Source: Variovorax sp. V93 (GTDB lineage Bacteria; Pseudomonadota; Gammaproteobacteria; Burkholderiales; Burkholderiaceae_C). From it: 64,000 nt of DNA. The stretch lies in assembly GCF_041154485.1 (NCBI RefSeq), contig NZ_AP028669.1, forward strand, positions 1,798,001 to 1,862,000, given 5' to 3'. The position numbers and the translations under genes are program-made. Positions 19,992 through 28,507 of this stretch are shown here, one piece after another. Numbering within the stretch: position 1 is the first letter of the stretch; the number at the start of each line of letters is the position of its first letter. Below the pieces are notes generated by a model. That model had not been told where the DNA came from. It ran no database searches and was given only the letters and a program-made list of their open reading frames with translations.

Positions 19992-19994
19992 AAT
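19968..19994 (+). promoter_or_regulatory. Likely ssrA promoter inside the end of gph
   Basis: TTGCAA (19968-19973) and TAAAAT (19989-19994) lie 15 bases apart, and the tmRNA 5' end is 9 bases after the -10. The spacer is short, so the -35 assignment is less sure than the -10. Confidence 0.5.
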
Positions 19995-20003
19995 GGTGGG
20001 CTT

Positions 20004-20388
20004 GGGGCTGCACTGGTTTCGACGTGGGTTCGGAGTCGCAGCGGGGCATGTCGAGCTGAATGCGCTCGTAAAACAGATTCAAACAAACTAACTGCAAACG
20101 ACGAACGTTTCGCACTCGCTGCTTAATTGCCAGTGAGCCTTGCAACAGTTGGCCGATGGGCTGGGCAAGGGGGTCTGGAGCAATCCTGACCTCCCGGCTG
20201 CAAGGATAATTACATGGGCTGGCTCCGATCCGGGTACCTTGGGTCGGGGCGAGAAAATAGGGTGCTGGCGTCCGGTTTAGCGTGTGACTGCGCGACTCCG
20301 GAAGCGAGACTCAAATCAGATCACTAAACATGTAGAACTGCGCGATGAAGGCTTGCGGACGGGGGTTCAAATCCCCCCAGCTCCACCA
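20004..20388 (+). ncRNA. ssrA: Transfer-messenger RNA
   Basis: A 385-base tmRNA that rescues stalled ribosomes and tags the unfinished protein for proteolysis. The 5' end GGGGCTG pairs with CAGCTCC near the 3' end to form the tRNA-like acceptor stem, followed by ACCA. The T-arm TTCAAAT is at the 3' end, and the TGGTTTCGACG stretch lies just inside the 5' end. The tag frame at 20094-20123 reads ANDERFALAA and ends in TAA at 20124-20126, the usual betaproteobacterial tag. The gene sits 12 bases after gph and is closed by its own terminator. Confidence 0.97.
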
Positions 20389-20400
20389 TCCACCGCAAAA

Positions 20401-20430
20401 AGCCAACCTTCGACGGGTTGGCTTTTTTTT
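20401..20430 (+). terminator. Rho-independent terminator of ssrA
   Basis: AGCCAACC pairs with GGTTGGCT across a 7-base loop and runs into eight T. It lies 12 bases past the mature tmRNA 3' end. Confidence 0.95.
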
Positions 20431-20448
20431 GCCCCACGCGAGGCTATA

Positions 20449-20464
20449 GTCAGCGGGAGCTGAC
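20449..20464 (+). promoter_or_regulatory. 6-base dyad over the ribosome-binding site of the methyltransferase gene
   Basis: GTCAGC-GGGA-GCTGAC places the GGGAG ribosome-binding bases in and beside the loop of a perfect hairpin, 5 bases before the ATG at 20470. A TATAGT -10-like hexamer overlaps its left edge at 20445-20450. Confidence 0.4.
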
Positions 20465-20469
20465 ACACC

Positions 20470-22125
20470 ATGGCCGCTGTTTCTCCTTGGCAAAGGGTGC
20501 TGCGGCCGGCCTCGATTCCAAAGGACGCCGTGCCCGATTCACTGACCTCCACGCTCACGAGCTACTACGACGCGGTGCCCTACGAGTCGCACCCTTTCCC
20601 GCAAACCGCCGTAGAGCACCTGGAAGCCATTGCCTTTCTGTTCGGCCTCGAAGCACCGGCCCCATCCACCGCGCGCGTGCTGGAACTCGGCTGCGCGGCT
20701 GGCGGCAACCTGATTCCGTTTGCGGCGCGCCACCCCGAAGCCAGCGCCCTGGGCCTCGATCTGTCGACGGTGCAGGTCGCGCAGGGCCGCGAGGCCATCG
20801 CGCGTGCCGGGCTGTCGAATGTGGAGCTGCGGGCATTCAATCTGGCCGAGATCGATGCATCGTTCGGCCAGTTCGACTACATCATCTGCCACGGCGTCTA
20901 CAGCTGGGTGCCGGGGCCGGTGCAGGACGCGATCCTGCGCGTGTGCTCGGAGAATCTGGCACCCGATGGCGTTGCCTATGTCAGCTACAACGTCTACCCC
21001 GGCTGGAAGGCGAGGGAGATCGTGCGCGACGCGATGATCCTGCGCGGCGGCCCGCGTGACACGCCGGAGGAAAAGCTGTCCTATGCGCGCGGCATGCTCG
21101 AATTTCTCGAGCAGTCGGCGCGACCCGGCAGCGTGCTCGGCAAAACGCTCGAGGAAACGATGCCGATCGTGCGCGGGGCCAACGGCTCCTACCTGCTGCA
21201 CGAGTTTCTCGAGCCCTGCAACGCACCTTGCTATTTCAAGGAGTTCGTGGCGCGCGCCGAGGCGAATGGCCTCGGCTACCTGGCAGAGGCAGAGCCGTCG
21301 ACGATGTTCGTCCAGAACTACGGCGAGAAGGTTCGCGAGCCGCTGCTGCGCGAGTGCGGCGGCAGCCAGGTCCTGATGGAGCAGTATCTCGACTTCCTCG
21401 TGAATCGCACGTTCCGCCAGACGCTGCTGGTGAAGCAGGGCCGCGCCGGAGACATCCGCTACCGGTTGGACCCAGCCCGCATCAGCGGCTTCGAGTTTGC
21501 CGGCGTGTTCTCCGCTGCGGACGGCAGCGCGCTGACGCTCGATGCGCGCGAGCAGCCATGCAATGCGCTGCGCAACCTGACGGTGACGCTGCGGCTGCCG
21601 GTGCACAAGGCCCTGGCGCAGGTGCTCGAAGCGCACTACCCGGCCAGCGTGTCATTCGAGCGGCTGGTTGCCGCGGTACTCGCGCTGCTGGGCGAGCCGC
21701 GTTCGTCGGTCGAGCCGGCAGTGCTGTCGATGCTCGAGGAACTGGTGATCCTCGGCGCCGTGCGCGTCCGGCGCGCGCCGGTACACGCCGCCGCGGAGGT
21801 CTCTGCCTTGCCGCGGGCGCTGCCGTCGGTGCGCAGTGCGCCCGGCCTGGCGTTGTCGGCCGGAAGCGCGGCGAACGTCTGCAACCAGTGGCACGAACTC
21901 GTGGGGCTTTCAGCGCTCGAGCGCTGCCTGTTGCCGCTGCTCGATGGCGCGCATTCGCACGCCATGCTGGCCGACCACCTGGCCAACGAAGTGGATGCCG
22001 GCCGCCTGCGCTTCATCCAGAATGACAAGCCGCTGACCGATCCATCCGTCCTGCAGGAATTCGCACGGCAGCAGGTGGTGCTTGGCCTGGCGGCCCTGCG
22101 GCGCAAGGCGCTGCTCGTCGCATGA
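20470..22125 (+). CDS. Class I SAM-dependent methyltransferase with methyltransferase regulatory domain
   Basis: A 551-residue protein. Residues about 20-200 form a Rossmann methyltransferase, with SAM motif I LELGCAAGGNLIPFAARHPE and a later FDYIICHGVYSWVP. The middle and C-terminal parts, starting about residue 230 at LHEFLEPCNAPCYFKEFVARAEANGLGYLAEAEP, match the methyltransferase regulatory domain found next to such enzymes. The methyl acceptor is unknown. A GTG at 20530 could be an alternative start, because recognisable homology begins only near SLTSTLTSYYDAVPYES. It overlaps the in-frame 5' extension of ggt and stands between the tmRNA terminator and ggt, with no obvious pathway partner. 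Confidence 0.82.
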   Translation: MAAVSPWQRVLRPASIPKDAVPDSLTSTLTSYYDAVPYESHPFPQTAVEHLEAIAFLFGLEAPAPSTARVLELGCAAGGNLIPFAARHPEASALGLDLSTVQVAQGREAIARAGLSNVELRAFNLAEIDASFGQFDYIICHGVYSWVPGPVQDAILRVCSENLAPDGVAYVSYNVYPGWKAREIVRDAMILRGGPRDTPEEKLSYARGMLEFLEQSARPGSVLGKTLEETMPIVRGANGSYLLHEFLEPCNAPCYFKEFVARAEANGLGYLAEAEPSTMFVQNYGEKVREPLLRECGGSQVLMEQYLDFLVNRTFRQTLLVKQGRAGDIRYRLDPARISGFEFAGVFSAADGSALTLDAREQPCNALRNLTVTLRLPVHKALAQVLEAHYPASVSFERLVAAVLALLGEPRSSVEPAVLSMLEELVILGAVRVRRAPVHAAAEVSALPRALPSVRSAPGLALSAGSAANVCNQWHELVGLSALERCLLPLLDGAHSHAMLADHLANEVDAGRLRFIQNDKPLTDPSVLQEFARQQVVLGLAALRRKALLVA

Positions 22126-22151
22126 CCGTTACCGTTCCCATCGAACTCAAA

Positions 22152-22157
22152 AGAGGA
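22152..22157 (+). promoter_or_regulatory. Ribosome-binding site that fixes the ggt start
   Basis: AGAGGA stands 9 bases before the ATG at 22167, which begins a signal peptide. The in-frame ATG at 22122 has no comparable site and would put 15 polar residues ahead of the signal. Confidence 0.7.
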
Positions 22158-22166
22158 AATTCACCC

Positions 22167-23903
22167 ATGCAGACCCTCCACTGGACTCCGAACTTGCGCA
22201 CCGCCGTGGCGGCGGCGCTCCTGCTCGCGGGCGCAAGCGCCTCGAACGCCGCGTCGCAGGCGCCTGTAGCGGCCGAGCACGGCATGGTCGTGAGCGCGCA
22301 GCACCTGGCCACCAAGGTCGGCGTCGATGTGCTCAAGCGCGGCGGCAACGCCGTCGATGCGGCGGTGGCCGTGGGCTACGCGCTGGCGGTGGTCTATCCG
22401 GCGGCAGGCAACCTGGGCGGCGGCGGCTTCATGACCGTGCAGCTGGCCGATGGCCGCAAGACTTTCCTCGACTTCCGCGAGAAGGCCCCGCTGGCCGCCA
22501 CGGCCAACATGTACCTCGACAAGGACGGCAACGTCATCAAGGGTTTGAGCACGAACGGGCATCTTGCGGTCGGCGTGCCGGGCACGGTCTCGGGCATGGA
22601 ATACGCGCGCGAGAAGTACGGCACCATGAAGCGCGACCAGCTGATCGCTCCCTCGATCCAGCTGGCCGAAAAAGGCTTTGCGCTGGAGCAGGGCGACGTC
22701 GACATGCTGCGCACCTCCACCAACGACTTCAAGAAAGATGCCGTTTCCGGCGCCATCTTCCTGAACAAGGGCGAGCCCTTCGCGGTCGGCCAGAAGCTGG
22801 TGCAGAAAGACCTCGCCAAGACGCTGCGCGCCGTCAGCGCCAAGGGTGTCGACGGGTTCTACAAGGGCTGGGTCGGGCAGGCGATCGTGGCATCGAGCCA
22901 GGCCGGCAAGGGCATCATCACGCAGGCCGACCTCGACCAGTACAAAACCCGCGAGCTCGCGCCGGTGGAGTGCGACTACCGCGGCTACCGCGTGGTTTCA
23001 GCGCCGCCGCCGAGTTCGGGCGGTGTGATCATCTGCGAGATGCTCAACATCCTCGAGGGCTATCCGCTCAAGGACCTGGGCTTTCGTTCGGCCGAGGCCG
23101 TGCACTACCAGATCGAGGCCATGCGGCACGCCTACGTGGACCGCAACAGCTACCTGGGCGACCCCGGCTTCGTGAAGAACCCGCTCGAGCGCCTGCTCGA
23201 CAAGGGCTACGCCGAGAAGATCCGCGCCGCCATCGACCCGAAGAAGGCCGGCGTCTCCAAGGACATCAAGCCCGGCGTCGCGCCGCACGAAGGCAGCAAT
23301 ACCACCCACTACTCGATCACCGACCAGTGGGGCAATGCGGTCTCGGTGACCTACACGCTGAACGACTGGTTCGGCGCCAAGGTCACGGCCGACAAGACCG
23401 GCGTGCTGCTGAACAACGAGATGGACGACTTCACCTCGAAGGTCGGCGTGCCCAATCTCTACGGCCTGGTGCAGGGCGAAGCGAACAAGATCGAGCCGGG
23501 CAAGCGCCCGCTGAGCTCGATGAGCCCGACCATCGTCTCGAAGGACGGCAAGCCGGTGTTCGTGGTCGGCACGCCCGGCGGCAGCCGCATCATCACGGCG
23601 GTGCTGCACACCATCCTGAACGTGGTCGACTACGGCATGAACGTGCAGGAGGCCGTCGACGCGCCGCGCTTCCACCAGCAATGGCTGCCGGATGTCACCA
23701 ACGTCGAAACCTTTGCGCTGAGCCCCGACACCCGCAAGATCCTGACCGACATGGGCCACAACCTGGGCGTGCCCCAACCGGCCAACCACCTGGCGGCGAT
23801 CATCGTCGGTGCGCCGTCGCTGGGCGGCAAGCCGGTGGGCGCCAACCGCTTCTACGGCGCGAACGATCCGCGCCGCAACACCGGCCTCGCCGCCGGGTAC
23901 TGA
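22167..23903 (+). CDS. ggt: Gamma-glutamyltransferase (periplasmic)
   Basis: A 578-residue N-terminal nucleophile hydrolase that cleaves or transfers the gamma-glutamyl group of glutathione and related peptides. The start at 22167 yields a signal peptide (RTAVAAALLLAGASASNA). The autoprocessing site is visible as SNTTHYSITDQWGNAVSVTYTL: Thr379 would be the new N-terminus of the small subunit and the nucleophile. GTPGGSRIIT and the downstream LNVVDYGMNVQEAVDAPRFHQQ are family signatures. Length fits a proenzyme split into about 40 and 20 kDa chains. The gene ends at a good terminator, so it forms its own unit or one with the methyltransferase gene. Confidence 0.95.
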   Translation: MQTLHWTPNLRTAVAAALLLAGASASNAASQAPVAAEHGMVVSAQHLATKVGVDVLKRGGNAVDAAVAVGYALAVVYPAAGNLGGGGFMTVQLADGRKTFLDFREKAPLAATANMYLDKDGNVIKGLSTNGHLAVGVPGTVSGMEYAREKYGTMKRDQLIAPSIQLAEKGFALEQGDVDMLRTSTNDFKKDAVSGAIFLNKGEPFAVGQKLVQKDLAKTLRAVSAKGVDGFYKGWVGQAIVASSQAGKGIITQADLDQYKTRELAPVECDYRGYRVVSAPPPSSGGVIICEMLNILEGYPLKDLGFRSAEAVHYQIEAMRHAYVDRNSYLGDPGFVKNPLERLLDKGYAEKIRAAIDPKKAGVSKDIKPGVAPHEGSNTTHYSITDQWGNAVSVTYTLNDWFGAKVTADKTGVLLNNEMDDFTSKVGVPNLYGLVQGEANKIEPGKRPLSSMSPTIVSKDGKPVFVVGTPGGSRIITAVLHTILNVVDYGMNVQEAVDAPRFHQQWLPDVTNVETFALSPDTRKILTDMGHNLGVPQPANHLAAIIVGAPSLGGKPVGANRFYGANDPRRNTGLAAGY

Positions 23904-23919
23904 TCCTGCAAACTCAGGG

Positions 23920-23953
23920 GGCGGTCGTGCCACGCCGGCGCGGCCGCCTTTTT
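23920..23953 (+). terminator. Rho-independent terminator of ggt
   Basis: A 12-base stem with two G-U pairs (GGCGGTCGTGCC with GGCGCGGCCGCC, 5-base loop) is followed by five T, starting 16 bases after the ggt stop. Confidence 0.85.
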
Positions 23954-23961
23954 CATTTCCC

Positions 23962-24711
23962 ATGCATCTGCAAGACATTCTCTACACCCAGGGCTTCGGC
24001 ACACGTCGCGTGTGCGCGGGGCTGGTTCAACAAGGCCACGTGACCATCGCGGGCGAGGCGGTGGACGATCCTTTCGCCGACCTCGATCCCGAAGGCCTGC
24101 TTTTCACGGTGCAGGGCACCGAGTGGGCGTACCACGAGAAGGCCTACCTGATGCTGCACAAGCCCGCCGGCACCGAGTGCTCGCAGAAGCCCTCGACCTA
24201 CCCGAGCATCTACACGCTGCTGCCGTCGCCGCTGCGGCTTCGGCCCAACAAGGGCGCGGTGCAGGGCGTGCAGGCCATCGGCCGGCTCGACCAGGACACG
24301 ACAGGGCTGCTGCTGCTGACGGACGACGGCCAGTTCATCCACAAGATGGGTTCCCCCAAGCACCATGTGCCCAAGGTCTACGAAGTCACGGCCAAGCACC
24401 CGGTGGACGCTGTCCAGATCGAAAAGCTGCTGGCCGGCGTGGTGCTCGACGACGATCCGAAGCCGGTGCGCGCGGCGGCCTGCGAGTCCGACAGCCCGCT
24501 GCACCTGCGGCTGACGCTGACCGAGGGCAAGTACCACCAGGTCAAGCGCATGCTGGCGGCGGTCGGCAACCGGGTCGAGGGGCTGCACCGTTCCCGCATC
24601 GGCGACCTGGCGCTGCCGGGCGACCTGGCGGCCGGCCAGTGGCGCTGGCTCACGGCCGAGCAGGTCGCGGCGCTGCGGGCGCCCGCCAAGCCCCCGAAAG
24701 CGCCGAAATAA
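23962..24711 (+). CDS. rsuA: RsuA-family 16S rRNA pseudouridine synthase
   Basis: A 249-residue RNA-modifying enzyme. An S4-like N-terminal part (MHLQDILYTQGFGTRRVCAGLVQQGHVTI) is followed by the catalytic domain, with GRLDQDTTGLLLLTDDG, where Asp110 is the nucleophile, and the closing EGKYHQVKRMLAAVGNRVEGLHR motif. These are features of the RsuA/RluB/E/F group; the size and S4 domain favour RsuA-type 16S position 516 modification. I set the start at 23962 because upstream codons re-read ggt and its terminator. The terminator stem ends only 8 bases earlier, so a separate promoter must lie within or before that stretch. Confidence 0.88.
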   Translation: MHLQDILYTQGFGTRRVCAGLVQQGHVTIAGEAVDDPFADLDPEGLLFTVQGTEWAYHEKAYLMLHKPAGTECSQKPSTYPSIYTLLPSPLRLRPNKGAVQGVQAIGRLDQDTTGLLLLTDDGQFIHKMGSPKHHVPKVYEVTAKHPVDAVQIEKLLAGVVLDDDPKPVRAAACESDSPLHLRLTLTEGKYHQVKRMLAAVGNRVEGLHRSRIGDLALPGDLAAGQWRWLTAEQVAALRAPAKPPKAPK

Positions 24712-24792
24712 GGCAAGAAAGCGCGTGGTCCCGGTCAGCCAGTCTTAAGGCGCGGCCGTTAAGATTCCCAGCTCTCTCTCGGAACCTTTCCC

Positions 24793-25800
24793 TTGCGATT
24801 TCCTGCTCGACCGAATGGCCGCTTTCCGGCCTTCCTGTTTTCATGCCTCGCGGTCTGGCTGGCGCAAGCCGCCGCCGCCGCACCGCCTGAAGCCCCGCCG
24901 ATCTTCGTGCTCAATTCGCTGGACGCGAGCGTCAGCGTGATCAGTCCGACCGACTGGACCGAAAAGCAGCGCATCGCCACCGGCAAGGAGCCGCACCACC
25001 TCTACATGACGCCCGACGAAAAGTCGGTCATCGTGGCCAATTCGGCGGGCGATTCGCTCACTTTCCTGAACCCCAGGACGGCCGAGGTGCAGCGCGTGGT
25101 CTACGGCATCATCGATCCGTACCAGCTGCAGTTCTCGCGCGACATGAAGTGGTTCGTCACCGCGGGCAACCGCCTGAACCACGTCGACATCTACCGCTGG
25201 GATGGCAAGGACCTGAAGCTGGCCAAGCGCATCGCATCGGGCAAGACCCCGAGCCACATCTGGATCGACAACACCAGCACCATCGCCTACGTGACGATGC
25301 AGGACAGCGACGAGCTGATCGCCGTCGACCTGCCCACCCAGACCGTCCGCTGGCGCGTGGCCACCGGCGCCATGCCGGCCGACATCTTCGGCATCCATAA
25401 CGACAAGACCCTGCTCGTGGGCCTGACCGGCAGCGATGGCGTGCAGGTGTTCGACGTGGCCGGCGCCGAGCCGAAGCTGGTCGGCAAGATCCCGACCGGC
25501 AAGGGCGCCCATGCCTTCCGCTCGGCCGGCGACGGCAAGAGCGTGTTCGTGAGCAACCGGGTGGCCAACACCATCAGCCGGATCGACCTGGCGACGCTGA
25601 AGGTCGGCGCGGTCTACCCGGTGCCGGGCGGGCCCGACTGCATGGACGTGTCGGCCGACGGCAAGACGCTGTATGTCACCTCGCGCTGGGCCAAGAAGCT
25701 CAGCGTGGTGGACCTGGTGAACAACAAGCTCGTGCGCCAGGTCAATGTCGGCCGCTCGCCGCACGGCGTCTGGACGCTGGACCATGGCAAGCGCACCTAG
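24793..25800 (+). CDS. Secreted YVTN/YncE-type beta-propeller protein
   Basis: A 335-residue exported protein with a TTG start, a signal peptide (FPAFLFSCLAVWLAQAAAAA) and repeated propeller blades of the YVTN kind. Examples are IFVLNSLDASVSVI, SVIVANSAGDSLTFL, VFVSNRVANTISRIDL and LYVTSRWAKKLSVVDL, each about 40 residues. Such proteins bind partners or DNA in the periplasm; no enzymatic residues are recognisable. It leads a run of five co-oriented genes, and the polysaccharide deacetylase gene starts 17 bases before its stop. A six-base dyad (TCTTAA, TTAAGA) lies at 24743-24764 in front. Confidence 0.85.
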   Translation: MRFPARPNGRFPAFLFSCLAVWLAQAAAAAPPEAPPIFVLNSLDASVSVISPTDWTEKQRIATGKEPHHLYMTPDEKSVIVANSAGDSLTFLNPRTAEVQRVVYGIIDPYQLQFSRDMKWFVTAGNRLNHVDIYRWDGKDLKLAKRIASGKTPSHIWIDNTSTIAYVTMQDSDELIAVDLPTQTVRWRVATGAMPADIFGIHNDKTLLVGLTGSDGVQVFDVAGAEPKLVGKIPTGKGAHAFRSAGDGKSVFVSNRVANTISRIDLATLKVGAVYPVPGGPDCMDVSADGKTLYVTSRWAKKLSVVDLVNNKLVRQVNVGRSPHGVWTLDHGKRT

Positions 25801-26599
25801 CCGCAGCGGCCGGGCCGCAGCCCTGCTGGCGATCGCCCTGGCGGCGGTGCCGGCTGCCTGGGCGCAGCAGCAGGGCGCTTCCTGCGACAAGCCGGTTTAC
25901 CTGACCTTCGACACCGGCCACATGGGCGTGGCACCGCTGGTGGCCGACGTGCTCAAGCGCCAGAACGTCCGCGTCACTTTCTTTGCCGCCGCCGAGCGCA
26001 CCCAGACCGACGGCGACAGCCTCGACAGCCACTGGGCGCCGTGGTGGAAGGCGAGGGCGGCCGAAGGCAACGAATTCGCCTCCCACACCTACGACCACGC
26101 ATACTGGCGCGGCGACCTCAAGGGCGTGGCGCCGAGCTTCCGCATCAAGCCCACGGCAGGGGCGCTGGCGGGGCGCGAATTCACCTGGAGCGCGGCCGAA
26201 TACTGCGCCAATATCGGCAAGGCCTCCGATCGGCTGGCTGCCATCACCGGCAAGAAACCGCTGCCGCTGTTCCGTGCACCGGGCGGCAAGACCTCGCCCC
26301 GGCTGCTGGCGGCGGCCAAGGCCTGCGGCTTCGAGCATGTGGGATGGTCGCCGGCCGGCTTCCTGGGGGACGAACTGCCGAGCGAGAAGTTCAGCAATGA
26401 AAGGCTTCTTTCGCAGGCGCTGGAGAGCATCCGCCCGGGCGACATCCTGCTCGCGCACCTGGGCATCTGGTCGCGCAAGGATCCGTGGGCGCCGGCCAAT
26501 CTCGAACCGCTGATCGTCGGCATCAAGGCCAGGGGCTTCTGCTTCGAGACGCTGCGCCAGCATCCGCAGTACCGCGCCTGGATCGCATCCCACCCCTGA
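25784..26599 (+). CDS. Secreted polysaccharide deacetylase (NodB family)
   Basis: A 271-residue carbohydrate esterase family 4 protein with a signal peptide (AALLAIALAAVPAAWAQ). Motif 1 is TFDTGHMG with catalytic-base Asp43; the usual TFDDGP has a second Asp where this protein has Thr44. Motif 2 is SHTYDH (His101, His105), two zinc ligands. Motif 3 FRAPGGKTSP is present. The Asp-to-Thr change at the metal-ligand position is unusual and may alter metal use. It would remove N-acetyl groups from an envelope or exported polysaccharide. The ATG at 25784 lies inside the end of the propeller gene. A longer frame from 25745 is possible but would bury the signal peptide. Confidence 0.85.
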   Translation: MASAPSRSGRAAALLAIALAAVPAAWAQQQGASCDKPVYLTFDTGHMGVAPLVADVLKRQNVRVTFFAAAERTQTDGDSLDSHWAPWWKARAAEGNEFASHTYDHAYWRGDLKGVAPSFRIKPTAGALAGREFTWSAAEYCANIGKASDRLAAITGKKPLPLFRAPGGKTSPRLLAAAKACGFEHVGWSPAGFLGDELPSEKFSNERLLSQALESIRPGDILLAHLGIWSRKDPWAPANLEPLIVGIKARGFCFETLRQHPQYRAWIASHP

Positions 26600-26609
26600 G
26601 GCTGCCGCC

Positions 26610-27584
26610 ATGACGGATTGGTTGACGGACGCTTTTTCCGCGCTGCAGGGCTGGTTCTTCGAGGCGCTGGTCCAGCCGCTGGTGTTTGCGGTGGGCCTGG
26701 GCGGCTGGACCGAGGATGCCTTCGACGCCACCGGCTGGCTGCTGGTCGGGTTGATCCAGGTCGTGGTGCTGCTCGCGGTCATCGGGCCGCTGCAGCGCTG
26801 GCGCGCCGTCGAGCCGGTCACCGACCGCCGCGCGATCCGCATCGATGTGCTTTACACGCTGATCCATCGGTTGGGCCTGTTCCGGCTCGCGATGTTCTTC
26901 ACGCTCGAGCCGCTCTTCGACGAGGCCATCGGCTTCGTGCGTACCGCGGGCTGGGGCACCTTCCACCTCGACGAGGCCTGGCCTGGCGTGACCGACGTGC
27001 CGTGGGTGGCCTTTGCGATCTATCTCGTGGTGCTCGACTTCGTGGGCTACTGGATCCACCGCGGCCAGCACCAGTTCAGGTGGTGGTGGGGCCTGCATTC
27101 GCTGCACCATTCGCAGCGCCAGATGACGATGTGGAGCGATGACCGCAACCACCTGCTCGACGACATCGTCCACGACACGCTCATCGTCATCGTCGCGCAG
27201 TTGATCGGCGTGGCGCCGGGGCAGTTCATTGCGTTCGTGGCGTTCACGCAGCTCAGCGAAAGCCTGCAGCACGCCAACCTCAGGCTCGGTTTCGGCGCCA
27301 TCGGCGAGCGGCTGTGGATCAGCCCGCGCTTCCACCGGCTGCACCACAGCATCGGGCTGGGCCACGAATCGCGGGGTGCGCATACGCTGGGCGGGTGCAA
27401 TTTCGGCGTCTTGCTGCCGTGGTGGGACATGCTTTTTCGCACCGCGAACTTCGAGGAGCGCTACGACCCCACCGGCATTCGCGACCAGGTCGAGCCCGGC
27501 GCGGACGGCCGCGTGCGCGACTACGGGCGCGGCTTCTGGGCCCAGCAGTGGCTCGGGCTCAAGCGGATGGCCGGCCGCGGCTGA
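26610..27584 (+). CDS. Sterol desaturase / fatty acid hydroxylase family membrane protein
   Basis: A 324-residue membrane protein with the di-iron histidine clusters of the fatty acid hydroxylase superfamily: HRGQH, HSLHHS and HRLHHSIGLGHES, set between hydrophobic segments such as VPWVAFAIYLVVLDFVGYW. These enzymes use O2 to hydroxylate or desaturate lipid chains, sterols or carotenoids at the membrane. The substrate here is unknown. The gene is 10 bases after the deacetylase gene and 38 bases before the EI24 gene, suggesting a shared envelope-lipid role, which is inference. Confidence 0.87.
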   Translation: MTDWLTDAFSALQGWFFEALVQPLVFAVGLGGWTEDAFDATGWLLVGLIQVVVLLAVIGPLQRWRAVEPVTDRRAIRIDVLYTLIHRLGLFRLAMFFTLEPLFDEAIGFVRTAGWGTFHLDEAWPGVTDVPWVAFAIYLVVLDFVGYWIHRGQHQFRWWWGLHSLHHSQRQMTMWSDDRNHLLDDIVHDTLIVIVAQLIGVAPGQFIAFVAFTQLSESLQHANLRLGFGAIGERLWISPRFHRLHHSIGLGHESRGAHTLGGCNFGVLLPWWDMLFRTANFEERYDPTGIRDQVEPGADGRVRDYGRGFWAQQWLGLKRMAGRG

Positions 27585-27622
27585 GCGCCGGTCCCGAACC
27601 GGCCCGGTTATCCTCGCACCCA

Positions 27623-28507
27623 ATGCGCCTGCTCCTCGATTCCTTCTGGCGCGCGGTCGCCTATTGCATGCTGCCGCGCGTGATCGTGCTGTCGCTGCTG
27701 CCGCTGGGCCTGATGGTGCTGCTGGCCGCAGGCTTCGGCTATTTCTACTGGGACGCGACCGTCGCCTGGACCCGCGACGCGCTCGACGCCTGGCCGCTGC
27801 TGTCGAGCTTCTGGAGCTGGATCGGGCGGCTCTTCTCGGGCGACGTCACGGCCGTGCTGGCGCCGCTGGTGGTGGTGTTTGCCGCCACGCCGGTGATCGT
27901 GGTGGTTTCGCTGCTGATCGTGGCCGGGCTCATGGCGGGCCCGCTTACCACGTTGGTGGCGCACCGCCGCTTTCCTGCGCTCGAACGCAAGAAAGGCGCG
28001 TCCTTCTTCGGCAGCGTTGCGCGCTCGCTCGGCCTGACGCTGCTGGCGTTGCTCGCGCTCGTGGTCTCGATGCCGCTCTGGCTCATTCCGCCGCTCGTGC
28101 TGATCCTGCCGCCGCTGATCTGGGGCTGGCTCACCTACCGCGTGATGAGCTTCGACGCGCTGGCCGAGCACGCAAGCTCTGAAGAGCGTGCCGCGCTGCT
28201 GCGCGCGCACCGGCTGCCGCTGCTGTGCATCGGGGTGCTGTGCGGCTACCTGGGCGCGGCGCCCAGCATCGTCTGGGCCTCCGGCCTGCTGTTTGCCGCC
28301 GCCTTCTTCGTGCTGGTGCCGCTCGCGATCTGGATCTACACGCTGGTGTTTGCGTTCTCGGCGCTCTGGTTCGGCCATTACTGCCTCGATGCCCTGGCGC
28401 AATTGCGCGCGCAGCGCGGCGCCTCCGACGCTCCATCCGGCCCAACCGACGGCCTACTCGCGGCCGAGGCCGATCAGGCCCTTCTCTCCCATTGGAAATC
28501 CCCATGA
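27623..28507 (+). CDS. EI24 domain-containing membrane protein
   Basis: A 294-residue protein with several long hydrophobic helices (VIVLSLLPLGLMVLLAAGF, LAPLVVVFAATPVIVVVSLLIVAGL, LTLLALLALVVSMPLWL) in the CysZ/EI24 pattern. Bacterial members include the sulfate channel CysZ, but the resemblance here is only at the superfamily level, so transport of sulfate is not claimed. I start it at 27623 (MRLLLDSFWRAVAYCM); the frame upstream re-reads the hydroxylase gene. Its TGA stop overlaps the ATG of the CinA-like gene (ATGA). Confidence 0.8.
   Translation: MRLLLDSFWRAVAYCMLPRVIVLSLLPLGLMVLLAAGFGYFYWDATVAWTRDALDAWPLLSSFWSWIGRLFSGDVTAVLAPLVVVFAATPVIVVVSLLIVAGLMAGPLTTLVAHRRFPALERKKGASFFGSVARSLGLTLLALLALVVSMPLWLIPPLVLILPPLIWGWLTYRVMSFDALAEHASSEERAALLRAHRLPLLCIGVLCGYLGAAPSIVWASGLLFAAAFFVLVPLAIWIYTLVFAFSALWFGHYCLDALAQLRAQRGASDAPSGPTDGLLAAEADQALLSHWKSP

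Noticed and set aside
27587..27603. GCCGGT-CCCGA-ACCGGC hairpin after the hydroxylase gene
   Set aside because: No T-run, and the downstream EI24 gene is only 38 bases from the previous stop, so termination there is unlikely.
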